A DNA stretch of 64,000 nt, taken from positions 1-64,000 of the forward strand of contig JARWMV010000037.1 of NCBI GenBank assembly GCA_030998015.1, in the 5' to 3' direction. Source of the stretch: Ceratorhiza oryzae-sativae (lineage: Eukaryota; Basidiomycota; Agaricomycetes; Cantharellales; Ceratobasidiaceae). The translations under genes were made by a program, and so were the position numbers. The notes below the pieces were generated by a model that was not told where the DNA came from, searched no databases, and was given only the letters and a program-made list of their open reading frames with translations. Below are positions 1-11,358 of the stretch, one piece after another (the stretch's first letter is position 1; every line of letters begins with the position of its first letter).

Positions 1-246
1 GCTGAATTTTGCGCATTTTAGAGTGCTTAATATATGCAATCCGTGGTGGTCGTGTACAGGTGACAATGTGCCAGTATTCAGGTATGCAGGTATGCAGGTA
101 TGCCAGTACTGCAGGACTCCGCCTAGGACTCTGGCACCCTTGAGGCTATTCTGGCACCTGCACTGGCAACTGGCACACTGGAATTCGCTGGAATTTTAGC
201 CAGAATTCTGGCAAGTTCTGGCTGCAGGAGCCTGGCACAGCACCTC
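1..246. repeat. Non-coding repetitive sequence at window start
   Basis: No gene is visible. Three perfect copies of the 8-mer caggtatg lie at 79-102, followed by many ctggcac/ctggaatt variants to about 240. Similar ctggaatttt-type words recur at 18360-18430. The gypsy A1 homology starts abruptly at about 247, so this is either an element inserted into A1 or the flank of a truncation point. Confidence 0.4.
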
Positions 247-453
247 TAACAACCACCCTCCAGCAGCCCCCAAGGCAAAAGACCCAGATGCAATGGACCT
301 GGATAGTGCAGGAAAAGGGAAGGGGATGAATACCTGCTACAACTGTGGAGGGTGCAGCCCTATTGCTGCCAAATGTCCCTCAGCCAAGATGTCAGGTTAC
401 AAAGCAGTTGTGGAGGATCTAGAAACAACCAACAATGAGTCAGTAAAACAATG
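247..453 (+). pseudogene. gag 3' fragment of gypsy A1 with broken zinc knuckle
   Basis: This is the remnant of the nucleocapsid end of gag. It matches the last ~65 codons of the intact gag at 9970-11358. The CCHC knuckle, CYNCGGQGHIAAKC in copy 2, reads CYNCGGCSPIAAKC here, so the histidine ligand is replaced by proline. The gag stop and pol start overlap as ATGA at about 451-454, as in copy 2. Confidence 0.8.
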
Positions 454-3400
454 AGCTCAAACCATGCCAGGGGGGCAGTCTTGGGCGCTATGTTACAAAA
501 CATGCAGAATGAAAATAAAAATATGGAAATGGAATGTATGTTGTTAGGAAACCAATCACAACTTCAGTTTTTGTTTCATGCATTTCCTCTGTGCATAACC
601 CCTGAATACAAGTCTGCATACAATATGAAAAAATTCAGCAGATGGGCCATGATTGATTCAGGGGCCACATCAGTATTTATCCATGAAGACCTTGTTAAAC
701 AACATCGTATCCCTACCATCACCCTAAAAACACCAAAGAAACTACAAGTAATCAATGGAAGGGAAATTGACTCTGGGTCTGTGACCCATTATTGCACCTT
801 CGAGTTGTGCATTCAGGAACACCAAGAAATTCTCAGTGCTTACATTGTGAACATTGGCAAAAATGATTTAGTCCTGGGCATGTCATGGCTCAAATTCCAT
901 AATCCTGACATTGATTGGGATGGAAAGGACATGAAATTCAACTCACCAATATGCTTGAAGCATTGCATTACAAAGCCCCTACATGTGCAAGCAAATGAAC
1001 CCAAGGAGCTTCAGTTGGACTCCCTAGACTTGCTTCTGGCAAAATACAAAGAATTCAAGAAAATATTTGCTGAAGAAGATGATGTCCAGCCATTACCACC
1101 CCATAGAAAATGGGACATGGAGATAGACCTACACTGCCCTGCAAAATGATTGACCCATGTGACCCTAAAATGTGCTTGTTGCCCATAGCAGTACAAGAGA
1201 TGCAGCTGCTGCCACAATAATAATAACATAGATTGTATAAATCTGTAGCTATCGAATAAAAAAATAACTACAGAAATCCATAAGCAGGATGCTGAGAAAC
1301 AGGCAGATAAGCGACAAGAGGTGGGTCAATCATTTTGCCTGAGAGCATCAGACCAAAAGTATCAATGAGATTTTAGGGCAAGGACTTGGACAAAAAATCT
1401 CATAAAATTAGATCATTATGCACTATGGTAAAGGAGTGATATTACATATGCCAGGAGTCTAGATGTTATGAATTGAATCTGTAATAGGGGTGACTGGTTA
1501 TGCCAGGTGTTAGCTGATAACATTTTAACCTATTTGAAAAGTGCCCTATACACACTAAGAAAAGCTGTAGAGCGGTGCAGATTTAGTAGTTTTAGCCCTA
1601 CTTTGAAGCGCTCTGAAAGGAATGAAGGCATTTAGAGCCAAACAAAGAAAATGCAAGCAATACCCTCTCAGATGAACACACTAAAGCAAGGCACCAATGT
1701 GGCACATGTGGACGAAACTTCGCATGCAAGTGTGCTGTATGCCATAGTATATGTGTGCCAAGTATCAGCCTGATATGCTCAAAACTGCAAGTGCTGAACA
1801 GGCCGCTTGGTTGGTTGTTGAGGTTTGATCTTGGTTTGATGGAAGCGCACTGTCCTGAAACACTATTTTCGGCATGGCGTGTGCACAGCACTTGCAGTTT
1901 TGAGCATATCGGGCTGATACTTGGCACACATATACTATGGCATACAGCGCACTTGCGCGCAAAGGTTTGTCCGCATGTGCCACATTGGTGCCTCGCTTTA
2001 GTGCGTTCATCTGAGGGGGTATTGCTCACATTTTCTTTGTTTGGCTCTAAACACCTTCATTCCTTTCAGAGTGCTTCAAAGTAGGGCTAAAACTACTAAA
2101 TCTGCACCGCTCTACAGCTTTTCTTAGTGTGTATAAGGCACTTTTCAAATAAGTTAAAATGTTATCGGCTAACACCTGGCATAACCAGTCACCCCTATTA
2201 CAGATTCAATTCATAACATCTAGACTCCTGGCATATGTAATATCACTCCTTTACCATAGTGCATAATGATCTAATTTTATGAGATTTTTTGTCCAAGTCC
2301 TTGCCCTAAAATCTCATTGATACTTTTGGTCTGATGCTCTCAGGCAAAATGATTGACCCACCTCTTGTCGCTTATCTGCCTGTTTCTCAGCATCCTGCTT
2401 ATGGATTTCTGTAGTTATTTTTTTATTCGATAGCTACAGATTTATACAATCTATGTTATTATTATTGTGGCAGCAGCTGCGTCTCTTGTACTGCTATGGG
2501 CAACAAGCACATTTTAGGGTCACATGGGTCAATCATTTTGTGGGGCAGTGTAAAACCAGATGCTAAGCCAAGGCATGGCCCCATATATAGTGTGGGTGTC
2601 AAGGAAGATGTGGAATTGCGCAAGACCTTGGACTGCCAATTGAAAGCAGGGCATATTAGACCCTTGAGGTCACCAATGGCATCCCCTGTCATATTTGTTA
2701 AAAAGAAGAATGGAAAGCTGTGCATGTGCATCGACTACCAGCAGCTGAATGAGATGACTGTCTCCAATGTGTACCCACTCCCACACCTCAATGATATTGT
2801 GGAGACCTTGTGTGGGGCAAAGATATTCACCAAGTTTGATTTAAAGTGGGGTTTTAATCTTATACAAATCCAGGAAGGAGACAAATGGAAAGCTGCTTTT
2901 AAGACCAAGTATGGGTTGTACGAGCCCTTAGTCAAGCAATTCGGCCAGAAGAACACACCAGGGACCTTTATGGCTATGATCTGAGAGGAATTCCAAGACA
3001 TTGAGGCCATCTACATTGTAATTTATATGGACGACATACTAGTGTTCTCCAAAACCCAAGAGGAGCATGACGAACACATCAGAGAAGTCTTGCACCATCT
3101 TCAAAAGGCTGGCTTATACTGTGCTCTAGAGAAATGTGTTTTTGATGTCACCAAAGTTGATTACCTGGGAATAGTAGTGACCCCCCAGGGAATTAAAGTA
3201 GACCCAGCCAAGGTCAAAAAGGCCATTGAATGGCCAACCCCTACCAACCCAACTGAAGTCCTGGAAGGGCTGGGATTTGCAAACTGGTTAAGGCACTTCA
3301 TAAAAGGCTTTTCAAAAATTACAAAATGTCTTTATGAATTAGTCAAGAAGGACATGAGGTGGGAATGGATGGAAGAGAGGGATCAGGCATGGAACTTACT

Positions 3401-5423
3401 AAAGCAGAAACTAAAAGAAGCCCCCCTCCTAATTCAGCCAGAACCCAATAAACCATTCATTCTGGAAACAGACGCCTCAGGCTATGCCACAGGTGCTGTA
3501 CTATTGCAATATGGAAAAGATGGAATGCTCCACCCAATCTCCTATTATTCCAAAGCTATGGTCCCTGCAGAAAGGAACTATGACATCTACAACAAAGAAA
3601 TGCTGGCAATTATAAAAGCCCTCAAACACTGGCGTCACTTGCTAGAAGGAGCTGAACACCCAGTAAACATTGTCTGTGATTGCAAGAAGTTGGAATACTG
3701 GAAGACAAATCAGCCACTGAATGGCCAAGTCACACAATGGCACAAGTTCTTATCCAGGTTTGAATTCAAGATTCTATACATTGAAGGGGCAAAAAATGGC
3801 TGAGCAGACATACTCTCCAGGCTGTCAAGGCACGTCCCTAAAGAGGGGAGTGAGAGCCAAGCTCTGCTTGCACAAAACCAATTTTTCGAGCTGAAATCAC
3901 TGTGCCTACAAGCAATTACACCAGACCACAACCTGGAACAGCTCATTAGGGACACTATCCTAGGGGATGAGCACCTATCAAAAGTGCTGAAAGCCTTAGA
4001 CAACAATGAGAAGGTCAAAAATTGGGAATGGGACAAAGGACTTTTACAATACAAGGGCCGAATCTATGTCCCAAATAACAAAGAACTTTGCAAGCTGGTC
4101 ATCAAAAGTCGTCATGATAACCCAGCAGCAGGACACCCAGGACAGTTCAGAACATATGAACTGTTAAACCACAAATACATGTGGTCATCAATGAAAAAAT
4201 CAGTCAATGAATATGTCACACATTGCAAATCCTGTATCAGGAACAAGTGCAGCAACCAAGTTCCCCCAGGGCTTTTAAACCCAATACCAGCACTGGAAAA
4301 GCCTTGGGAGGAAATCACCTATGACCTGATCACTGGGTTACCCCTGTCAGAAGGGTTTGATGCCATATTTACAGTTGTCGACCACCTGACAAAAATGGTC
4401 CACTTTATTCCATGTCAATTGGAAGCCAGTGCTATGGATTGCACCAACCTGTTCCTAACTTATGTATGGAAACTTCACAGGTTACCACAAAAAACCATTT
4501 CAGACCATGGCCCCAACTTTGCATCCAAATTTTTAAGGCACTTGTACAAATGGCTGGATATAAAACCCTCCTACTCTACAGCATACCACCCACAAACAGA
4601 TGGCCAGTCCGAAAGGGCTAACCAAGTAGTAGAAGGGTACATCAGACACTATGTATCAGATCAGCAGGACAACTGGGTCTCACTCTTACCCTTGGCTGAA
4701 TTTGCCAACAACAATGGTGCCAATGCCTCAACCAGCAAATCACCATTCTTTGCAAACTACAGTTTCCACCCAAGGCTGGCAGTTGGGGACAAGGAGGGAC
4801 AAGAGTTCCCCCTAGCAGACAACCACACAGAATGGCTCCAAAAGGGTCACAACAAACTTAAGACTGCACTGGAACTAGCAAACCAGAGGATCAAAGAATA
4901 CTACAACCAGAAACATTGGGCCCCAGAAGCCATTAAAGTTGGAGACAAGGTCTGGCTTGACACCAGGAACATATGGACACAACAGGCCTCCAGGAAACTG
5001 GCCCACAGAAGAGTTGGACCATTCAAGGTGGTAGCACAACATGGCACTCATGCTTTCAAACTGGATTTGCCAATGACCATGAAAATACACCCAGTATTTC
5101 ACATTTCACTCCTGACCAAACATAAAGACAACCCCTATGGATGTCAGGTTCCCCCACTGCCACCTGTGGTAACTCCTGAAGGGGAAGAAGAATTCAAAGT
5201 TGAACAGATCATAAAGTCACAATACAACAAAAGATCTAACATCTTCAAATACTATGTCAAATGGCTCAGTTATGACAAGCGACAATGGCTAACTTATGAT
5301 GACCTGGTGAACACACCAGAACTCATTGCTAACTATGTCAAGTCACATCCAAAGGCACCCCACAACCCCCATGCCTTGAAGGGGGAAGTGTCACAAACTG
5401 ACACACATATATCTACTCTATAA
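451..5423 (+). pseudogene. gypsy A1 pol (protease, RT, RNase H, integrase, chromodomain), interrupted
   Basis: In order: aspartic protease with AMIDSGAT (about codon 66 of the 451 frame); a break by the foldback element at 1132-2550; reverse transcriptase from 2551 with VIFVKKKNGK and the catalytic YMDD near 3027; RNase H with ETDASG near 3465; integrase with HPGQ...CxxC zinc finger, catalytic YDLITG, SDHG and PQTDGQSE; and a C-terminal chromodomain (YYVKWLSYD near 5250). TGA stops replace tryptophan codons at about 2982 (MIWEEF in copy 2) and 3801 (NGWADI in copy 2). The last reading frame runs through the polypurine tract into the LTR. The copy cannot be functional, but its domain order defines it as a chromovirus. 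Confidence 0.9.
1132..2550. mobile_element. Foldback (long inverted-repeat) transposon, 1419 bp, TA target duplication
   Basis: The left arm 1132-1796 and right arm 1886-2550 are near-identical inverted repeats of 665 bp each, separated by an 89-bp loop. The ends are CACTGCCC... and ...GGGCAGTG. The insertion split the gypsy A1 pol gene: copy 2 reads straight across this point, and TA is found on both sides (1130-1131, 2551-2552), consistent with a 2-bp duplication. No transposase reading frame is present, so it is non-autonomous. A TA duplication suggests mobilisation by a Tc1/mariner-type transposase, which is an inference. Reading frames inside it are mirror-image artefacts of the palindrome. 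Confidence 0.88.
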
Positions 5424-5746
5424 TATTTTCTTGATTTATTACATTTTATGAGATCATTTTCAAACATACTTGCCTTTTATGGTATATCTGTGTCATGTGA
5501 CTCAAAGGATGTTCCAGACTGGTGACCAAGATGTATTTCAACTCTGATGTGAAATTCTGCAGCTCCACAGTCACTTCTATCTCTTATCAGTCATGACTCA
5601 CTGTATGGACTTGTTTGTTATGATGTGGCTCTTATCATGTATATAAACTGGGTCAAGTTCACAGAGGACTCCTCAAGAACTTGACCTTGTTGAATACAAG
5701 TTCTTTCTTACTATTTTTCTTGTTGCCTGACTTGTTGTCATCAACA
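5378..5746 (+). repeat. Polypurine tract and 3' LTR of gypsy A1
   Basis: The polypurine tract gaagggggaag ends at 5388. The LTR is 5389-5746 (358 bp), starts TGTCACAAACTG and ends TCAACA, and is homologous to the 376-bp LTRs of copy 2 with a small internal deletion and more TG/CA in place of CG. It carries the same TATA-like tatataaa and the same hairpin-forming aggtcaag/cttgacct words. Confidence 0.85.
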
Positions 5747-8306
5747 ACTGAGTCAACCTTGTAGGGGGAGAGTTTCCCAATGTAGAAGACATCATGTATC
5801 TTCATGGATGATGGAAGTTTCAGCTGGAATGCAGAGATTTCATATGGCCCTAGCTGCTGGTGGTCCAACTTTTTAGAGGGTCTTTGAGTTTGGATGTTCT
5901 TGGCATCAAGCCACACTTTATCTCCAACTTTATACTCAGGGAGAGAGTTATTGTTTCTAGCCTTCATCCTCTCTTTGGCCATTTTGAGGGAGCTATGGAC
6001 TTCTGTTTGTACCTGTGCAAGCTGTTTGACATGTTCCTCCACTGCAGGGACATTTGTAGCTTCACCTGTAGGGGTCATAGATGGATGTCGACCATACAAG
6101 GCATAGAATGGGGAGATGCCTGTTGCACTGTGAGATGAGTTGTTATAGGCAAACTCTGCAGTGGCCAACCAGTGAACCTAGTCATCCTGCTTATGTGAAA
6201 CAAATGCATGCAAGTAGTGTTCTACAGTCTGGTTGACCCTTTCTGTCTGACCCTCTGTCTCAGGGTGAAAAGCTGAAGAGAGGCTTGGGTGGACTCCTAG
6301 GTGTTTATAGAGTGCTCTGAGGAAATGACTCTTGAAAGTAGGCCCACAATCAGAGATGGTCTGGATAGGTGTCCCATGTAATTTCCAGACATTGTCCAAG
6401 AACAGCTGGGCCAGTTCTGCAGCATCCATAGACTCTTGACAGGGAATGAAGTGGCCAAACTTGGTGAATGAGTCAATTACAACAAGTATGCTGTCATAAC
6501 TGGCAGATTTGGGAAGTTTGACAATCATGTCATATGATATCACTGCAAATGGTTGAGTAGGCACTGGTAGAGTCTGCAATGGCAAATTTATCTGTTTGGC
6601 AGGATGTATGCACTGACATGTATCACAATGTTCCACATAGTGGTTTATCCATGCTTTCATGCCAGGCCAATAGTAGTCTCATGAGACTAACTCCAGAGTC
6701 TGAGCTTGACCTGGATGTCCAGCCAGTGGAGAGTCATGGAACAGGAGCAGTAGGAGGCCCTTAATGCCCTCATCATCAGGAACAACAACATGGGACTGGT
6801 AGCACAGCAATCCATTGGAGAGTGAGTAATCCTTGAACTTGGCCTTAACAGTTGCAGGGGCTTTATCTGGGGAGTTTCCCAAGAAATGCAGGATAGTGTC
6901 AAGGGATACATCCTCAGGTGTGACTCTGCATATCATAGCCCTGATCTCTTCTTCAGTAGGTGCCTCAACTAAGGAAGCTGCTGTGAACCTGGACTCTGGA
7001 AGCATAACCTGAGGTGGTTCTGGGATTTTGGCATAATCTGCCCTTCGAGACAGTGCATCAGGCTTCTCTGACTGTTTGCCAGGCCAGTGTTCTATGATAA
7101 AATTATATGCTGCCAACATCAAGTGCCATCAAGCATGTCTGTGATTGAAGTTTCTGGAAGTCTTCCAAACCTCAAGGGCTTTATGGTCTGTCAAGACTGT
7201 AATTGGATCCTGAGTGCCTTCCAGATACATATGTCAATTCTCAAAGGCACAGATAATAGCCAGAAGCTCTTTGTCATGTGTATCATAGTTGCATTGGGCA
7301 GGAGTGTAACTTTCTGATATATAGGCAATAGGGTGTAATCAGCTGTCAGTCTGTCTCTGGCTCAGTATTGCCCCCATAGCAACTCCAGATGCATCTGTTT
7401 CCACAATAAAAGGTTTATCTAGGTCTGGGTGGGCAAGGACAGGCCTAGATGACACAGCTTTCTTGAGTAGGTCAAATGCTAATTGTTGCCTTTCACCCCA
7501 GTGCCATGGAGTTCCTTGACTGGTGAGCTCATGCAGGGGATGTGCAATTTTACTGAAGGACTGGATGAAACACCTGTAGAAGTTGACAAAGCCTATGAAG
7601 GATCAGACCTCTTTTACTGTCAGGGGTACTGGCCATTCCATTATTGCCCTAACCTTGGCCTCATCCATGGATATGCCATCAACAGAAACAATCCAACCAA
7701 GATACAGTACTGTAGTAACACCAAAGCAGCACTTAGATGCTTTACAGAAGAGCTGATTTGCCTTGAGACATCTGAGTACCTCAGTAACATGTTCTGCATG
7801 CTTTGATGGATCCTTGGAGAAAATGAGAATATCATCCAGGTAGACAATGACTGTCACATCCAGTAAGTCGTGGAGGAGGTCATTCATGAAATGTTGAAAA
7901 GCAGCAGGTGCATTTGTCAGACCAAAAGGCATGACCAGAAACTCAAAATGCCCAAACTTGGTTCTGAATGCTGTTTTCCATTCATCACCCTCTCGCACTT
8001 GCACATTGTTATATCCCCATCACAAGTCTAGCTTTGTAAATATCTTTGCACCTTGAAGCTTTGCAATGAGGTCTTCTTGGCAAGGGAGTGGATAACAGTT
8101 TTTGACAGTAATATCATTCAGCTTCCTATAATCAACCACTAGCCTCAATGAGCCATCTGCCTTTTTCACAAACATGACTGGTGCACCTGCTGGGGACTTG
8201 CTGTGTCTGATCTTTCCAGTTGCTAGCCCTTCATCTATCATTTCTTTGAGGGCATTAGACTCAGCAGGGGTCATGCTATATATTGGACCAAAGGGTGGAG
8301 TTTTTC
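5747..8306 (-). pseudogene. gypsy element B, pol 3' part (RT, RNase H, integrase), minus strand
   Basis: Read on the minus strand from 8301 down: RT start ([19 protein letters not shown]), catalytic YLDD near 7850, RNase H with ETDASGVA near 7420, HHCC zinc finger near 6700, and integrase with YDMIVK, SDCG and PETEGQTE. The C-terminal integrase stretch MKIHDVFYIGKLSPYK breaks off at 5747, where the LTR of A1 begins. In-frame stops lie near 8017, 7605, 7340, 7127, 6670 and 6180; most sit where related elements have arginine, as expected from CGA to TGA. The protein is clearly distinct from family A. It joins the 15249-17250 segment across copy A2. Confidence 0.85.
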
Positions 8307-8682
8307 TGTCACAAACTGACACGCATACATCCACTCTACAATATTTTCTCGATTTACTACATTTTATGAGATCATCTTCAAAACATACTTGCCTTTTATG
8401 GTATATCTGTGTCATGTGACTCAGGGAATGTTCCAGACTGGTAACTGAGATGTATTTCAACTCTGATGTGAAATTCTGCAGTTCCGCAGTCACTTCTACT
8501 GCTTCTATCTCTTATCTGTCGTGACTCACTGTATGGACCTGTTTGTTATGATGTGGCTCGTACTATGTATATAAACCAGGTCAAGTTTGCAGAGGACTCC
8601 TCAAGAACTTGACCTCTCGTCGAATACAAGTTCTTTCGTTTTCTTACTATTTTCCTCGTCGCCTGACTTGTTGTCGTCAACA
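8307..8682 (+). repeat. 5' LTR of gypsy A2
   Basis: 376 bp, TGTCACAAACTG to GTCAACA. It contains a TATA box (8568-8575), a hairpin (8578-8587 with 8606-8615) and the sequence complementary to the primer-binding site (8601-8615). Confidence 0.95.
8568..8575 (+). promoter_or_regulatory. TATA box of the gypsy A2 LTR promoter
   Basis: The sequence tatataaa lies about 30 bp upstream of 8600, which places the likely transcript start at or just before the tcaagaacttgacct segment (8601-8615). The same box is conserved in the other two family A LTRs. Confidence 0.6.
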
Positions 8683-8684
8683 TC

Positions 8685-8699
8685 AGGTCAAGTTCTTGA
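8685..8699 (+). promoter_or_regulatory. Primer-binding site, self-priming type
   Basis: Two bases after the LTR end, aggtcaagttcttga is the exact 15-nt reverse complement of 8601-8615 inside the LTR, at the expected 5' end of the transcript. I do not recognise a match to a tRNA 3' end. Self-priming from the element's own 5' RNA end is known from the Tf1/sushi group of chromoviruses. Confidence 0.75.
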
Positions 8700-9004
8700 C
8701 AATCGTAAGTCTCAGTGTCGTCTGGGATACGTCTGGAACGCCGTTGGCGTTGTCTTGAGATAACTCCTCGTTGCCTTCCCCAAATCCTACTCCACCTATC
8801 CACAGCCACAAGATATCGTTGCCCTATATGCGCCTCTGTGAAACCTTGCATAGCCAGGTCCCTCACACGTTGTAACAAGCTTCAGTTCTCTAATCTCTTT
8901 CGTCAACAAGAGGTGGGGTCGCTCATTGCCCTTAAGTAGCTGAGCAACAGAGGTCACCTTCCTATTCCAATAGACTTGGGAAAGGGTCTATTTTTCCTTT
9001 TATC

Positions 9005-9758
9005 TTGCTCTTGCTCGAGTATGTCTCTGACGGAACGCACAGCCCTCAAGTGGCACAACCTTTTACAGAAGACCAGCGCTGCCGTCAGTGTGGGTGGTTC
9101 GGACACCTGTCGATCCACTGCTTCACCCTTAACTCAGTCGAAAGTATCCTTGAAGAAGCTGGGCACATCGATTTCAACCAAGTAGTAATCATCAAAGTCC
9201 GCCCCCAAAGAGTCGGACGTGCCCAACAAGCCTTTGTAACCAAGCCAGGTGCCCCTGAGTGCAAAATTTGCCATTGGGCAAACGGAGCCACCTTCCCAGT
9301 GCGCTGCCCTTATTGTCCTAAGAAGGACAAGTTCCTTTATTACTACACCATCCCTCGCAACCAGCTATAAGCTGGAGAACCTCGGTCAACAGCTTCTTCG
9401 TCACCTGTTAAACACTATTGAAAACTTCCAAGACAGGTACCATTATTACTGGAATAAGTATGAAGAAACCCATGGAAAACTTCATGAAGCCGAGGCCCGT
9501 TGCACATACTTAACCAAGTGTTTGCGTGAACACCAGGAGGACTACCTATCCCTCCTCCAAGACCATCTCAGACTAGAAGCTATAGTCCGAGAAACAGTTG
9601 AACCCCACAAGTATGCCTTCCCCGTCTTCTCAACACTGTCAGACCTTCCTCACCCCACCTTTCTAAGTGGCACGGGCTCGCCAATTCAGGAAGAAACACC
9701 CCTTCCGGCAGCCCAAACCAATCCTCCCCAAGGAAACACTCCTGCGGGATCAAACTAA
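9005..9758 (+). pseudogene. Extra coding region upstream of gag (zinc-knuckle plus coiled coil), frameshifted
   Basis: Between the primer-binding site and gag is an open region in two overlapping frames. The first (to 9370) has CRQCGWFGHLSIHC, a CCHC-spaced knuckle near codon 26, followed by further cysteine pairs (CKIC, CPYC near codon 85). The second, effectively from about 9350 to 9758, is a charged helical stretch (about residues 40-110 of that frame) likely to form a coiled coil, then a Pro/Thr-rich tail. The frames join at about 9350-9370, either by a one-base lesion or by frameshifting. A separate knuckle protein 5' of gag is not part of the standard gypsy layout. Function unknown. Confidence 0.55.
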
Positions 9759-9969
9759 ATTGAAGAGGGTGGAGTGCCCATATTGTTGCCAAGACACCAA
9801 AAGTTGGGACTTGGACGATACCTGGCTAAGGTTTGCGGGGATCAGAAACTTTGAAATTTATAGACTTGTGCAGGGGAAAGAAATCCTATATTACCAAAAC
9901 AATTCCCAATTCCCTGTACTTCCTTACTGTCTCTGTCGCCTTTAAAAATTTTATCAAAACCTCTCTGAA

Positions 9970-11358
9970 ATGGCGTCACAACCCCCTGCCCCTGTTTGGA
10001 CAAATATGTCTGATGGGGAAAAAGTCGTCTATATGCTCCAGTCAATGGACGAACTGCGAGAGCGAACCAATAATCTCCAAAATGATATTGGGGATGTTGA
10101 ACACAATAATAAAACCTACACGGACTCACTTGAGGCCAAACTTACCACCAATCAGACAAAAATAGATGCAGACGTGGCTGGATTAGCCACCAATGTCAAC
10201 AATCTAGTGGGGATGTTAGCCATTCTCCAGACCACTATCATGTGTATCGAAGCGCAAATCAACACTTCCACGGGAGGCTCAGGTGCTGCTCAAGCACTAG
10301 CTCCCTCCAGTGCAGCCCAACCACAACCAACAGCACCCGCCCCCTCTGGTGGGTCGACTGCAAAGGTTAAGATGGCCACCCCTCAGAAGTTTGATGGCAC
10401 AAAACAAGAAGACGCCATCTCATTCAGAATTGCATGTGCCCAATACATTAATACAAACATGAGTGGGCACTCGGCTGATCAGGTGGTTGCCTTCATCACC
10501 TCCTATCTCGAAGGGTCAGCAGCTGAATGGGTCAACTCATATGAAGAATTCGAAATTTTAAATCCTGGAACTGCGATTCCCTGGCTTCACAATGCCAATC
10601 TGTTCTGGCAAGAATTCACTACCTGTTATGGGGACCTGAACCACACTGAAAATAACCATGACAAGTGGCGGAAATTGAAACAATCCAAGACAGTTCAGGA
10701 TTACCTCACCCTATTCAACCTATATTCCACAGGTCTTAACTACAACGATGCCGCCATGTGTGATCAGTTCTATGATGGTCTATTGACAGACGTAACAGAT
10801 AGCATGGTGGCCCAAAACTATGACCCTCGCACCAAAACTTTTGCCCAACTCACTCAGCGAGCCCTGGAAATTGACCGCCACCTCATATTGTTTGGTAGCA
10901 AACAAACATCTCATGGGAGTAACAAGCCCAGCAGCAATGCCTTGTCCAGTAGGCCAACCAATAACCCCCAAAGTGCTCCCCAAAAGGAGAAATTCAAAAG
11001 TGGGGAACGGATATATAAGATTAAGGATGGGAGAGCTGTAAAAGGTCAGATTGTGGCCATTGGGCCCAATGCGAAGGGTTTCACGGTTCCAACTGTCTGC
11101 TACGATGGCAGCAATACCAACGTACAAGAATCCTTCAAGGACATAAAGAATGATAACCATCTGCCAGCGGCCCCAAAGGCAAAGGATCCAGACGCAATGG
11201 ATCTGGATAGCGCAGGAAAAGGAAAGGGGACGAACACCTGCTATAACTGTGGAGGACAGGGTCATATTGCAGCCAAATGCCCCTCAGCTAAGATGTCAGG
11301 ATACGAGGCAGTGGTCGAGGATGTAGAAACAACTGACGATGAGTTGGTAAAAGAATGA
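9970..11358 (+). CDS. gag: gypsy A2 gag polyprotein (intact)
   Basis: This is an uninterrupted 462-codon frame for the structural capsid/nucleocapsid protein. An N-terminal helical, coiled-coil-like region (residues ~10-95) is followed by an Ala/Pro/Ser-rich linker (~100-135), a retrotransposon capsid-type domain (~150-310, with FWQEFTTCYGD and the DQFYDGL helix) and one CCHC zinc knuckle near residue 425. Its stop overlaps the pol start as ATGA (11355-11358), which suggests pol is reached by termination-reinitiation rather than the -1/+1 frameshift of many LTR elements. Unlike pol, this frame carries no stop. Confidence 0.9.
   Translation: MASQPPAPVWTNMSDGEKVVYMLQSMDELRERTNNLQNDIGDVEHNNKTYTDSLEAKLTTNQTKIDADVAGLATNVNNLVGMLAILQTTIMCIEAQINTSTGGSGAAQALAPSSAAQPQPTAPAPSGGSTAKVKMATPQKFDGTKQEDAISFRIACAQYINTNMSGHSADQVVAFITSYLEGSAAEWVNSYEEFEILNPGTAIPWLHNANLFWQEFTTCYGDLNHTENNHDKWRKLKQSKTVQDYLTLFNLYSTGLNYNDAAMCDQFYDGLLTDVTDSMVAQNYDPRTKTFAQLTQRALEIDRHLILFGSKQTSHGSNKPSSNALSSRPTNNPQSAPQKEKFKSGERIYKIKDGRAVKGQIVAIGPNAKGFTVPTVCYDGSNTNVQESFKDIKNDNHLPAAPKAKDPDAMDLDSAGKGKGTNTCYNCGGQGHIAAKCPSAKMSGYEAVVEDVETTDDELVKE

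Larger units (their letters stand above)
247..5746 (+). mobile_element. Ty3/gypsy family A, copy 1 (5'-truncated, decayed)
   Basis: The sequence aligns base by base to the 3' four-fifths of the complete copy at 8307-15248: end of gag, whole pol, polypurine tract and 3' LTR. The 5' LTR, leader and most of gag are missing. A foldback transposon interrupts pol at 1132-2550. Compared with copy 2, many CG dinucleotides appear here as TG or CA. Its 3' LTR abuts element B at 5747, so this copy was probably inserted into B. No target duplication can be tested because the left end is lost. Confidence 0.9.

Noticed and set aside
1598..2084. Overlapping open frames on both strands
   Set aside because: They lie in the palindromic arms of the foldback element and mirror each other; no protein features.
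9667..10165. Plus-strand frames of 92 and 110 codons between the leader region and gag
   Set aside because: Out of frame with both neighbours and without motifs; shadows of the leader region and gag.
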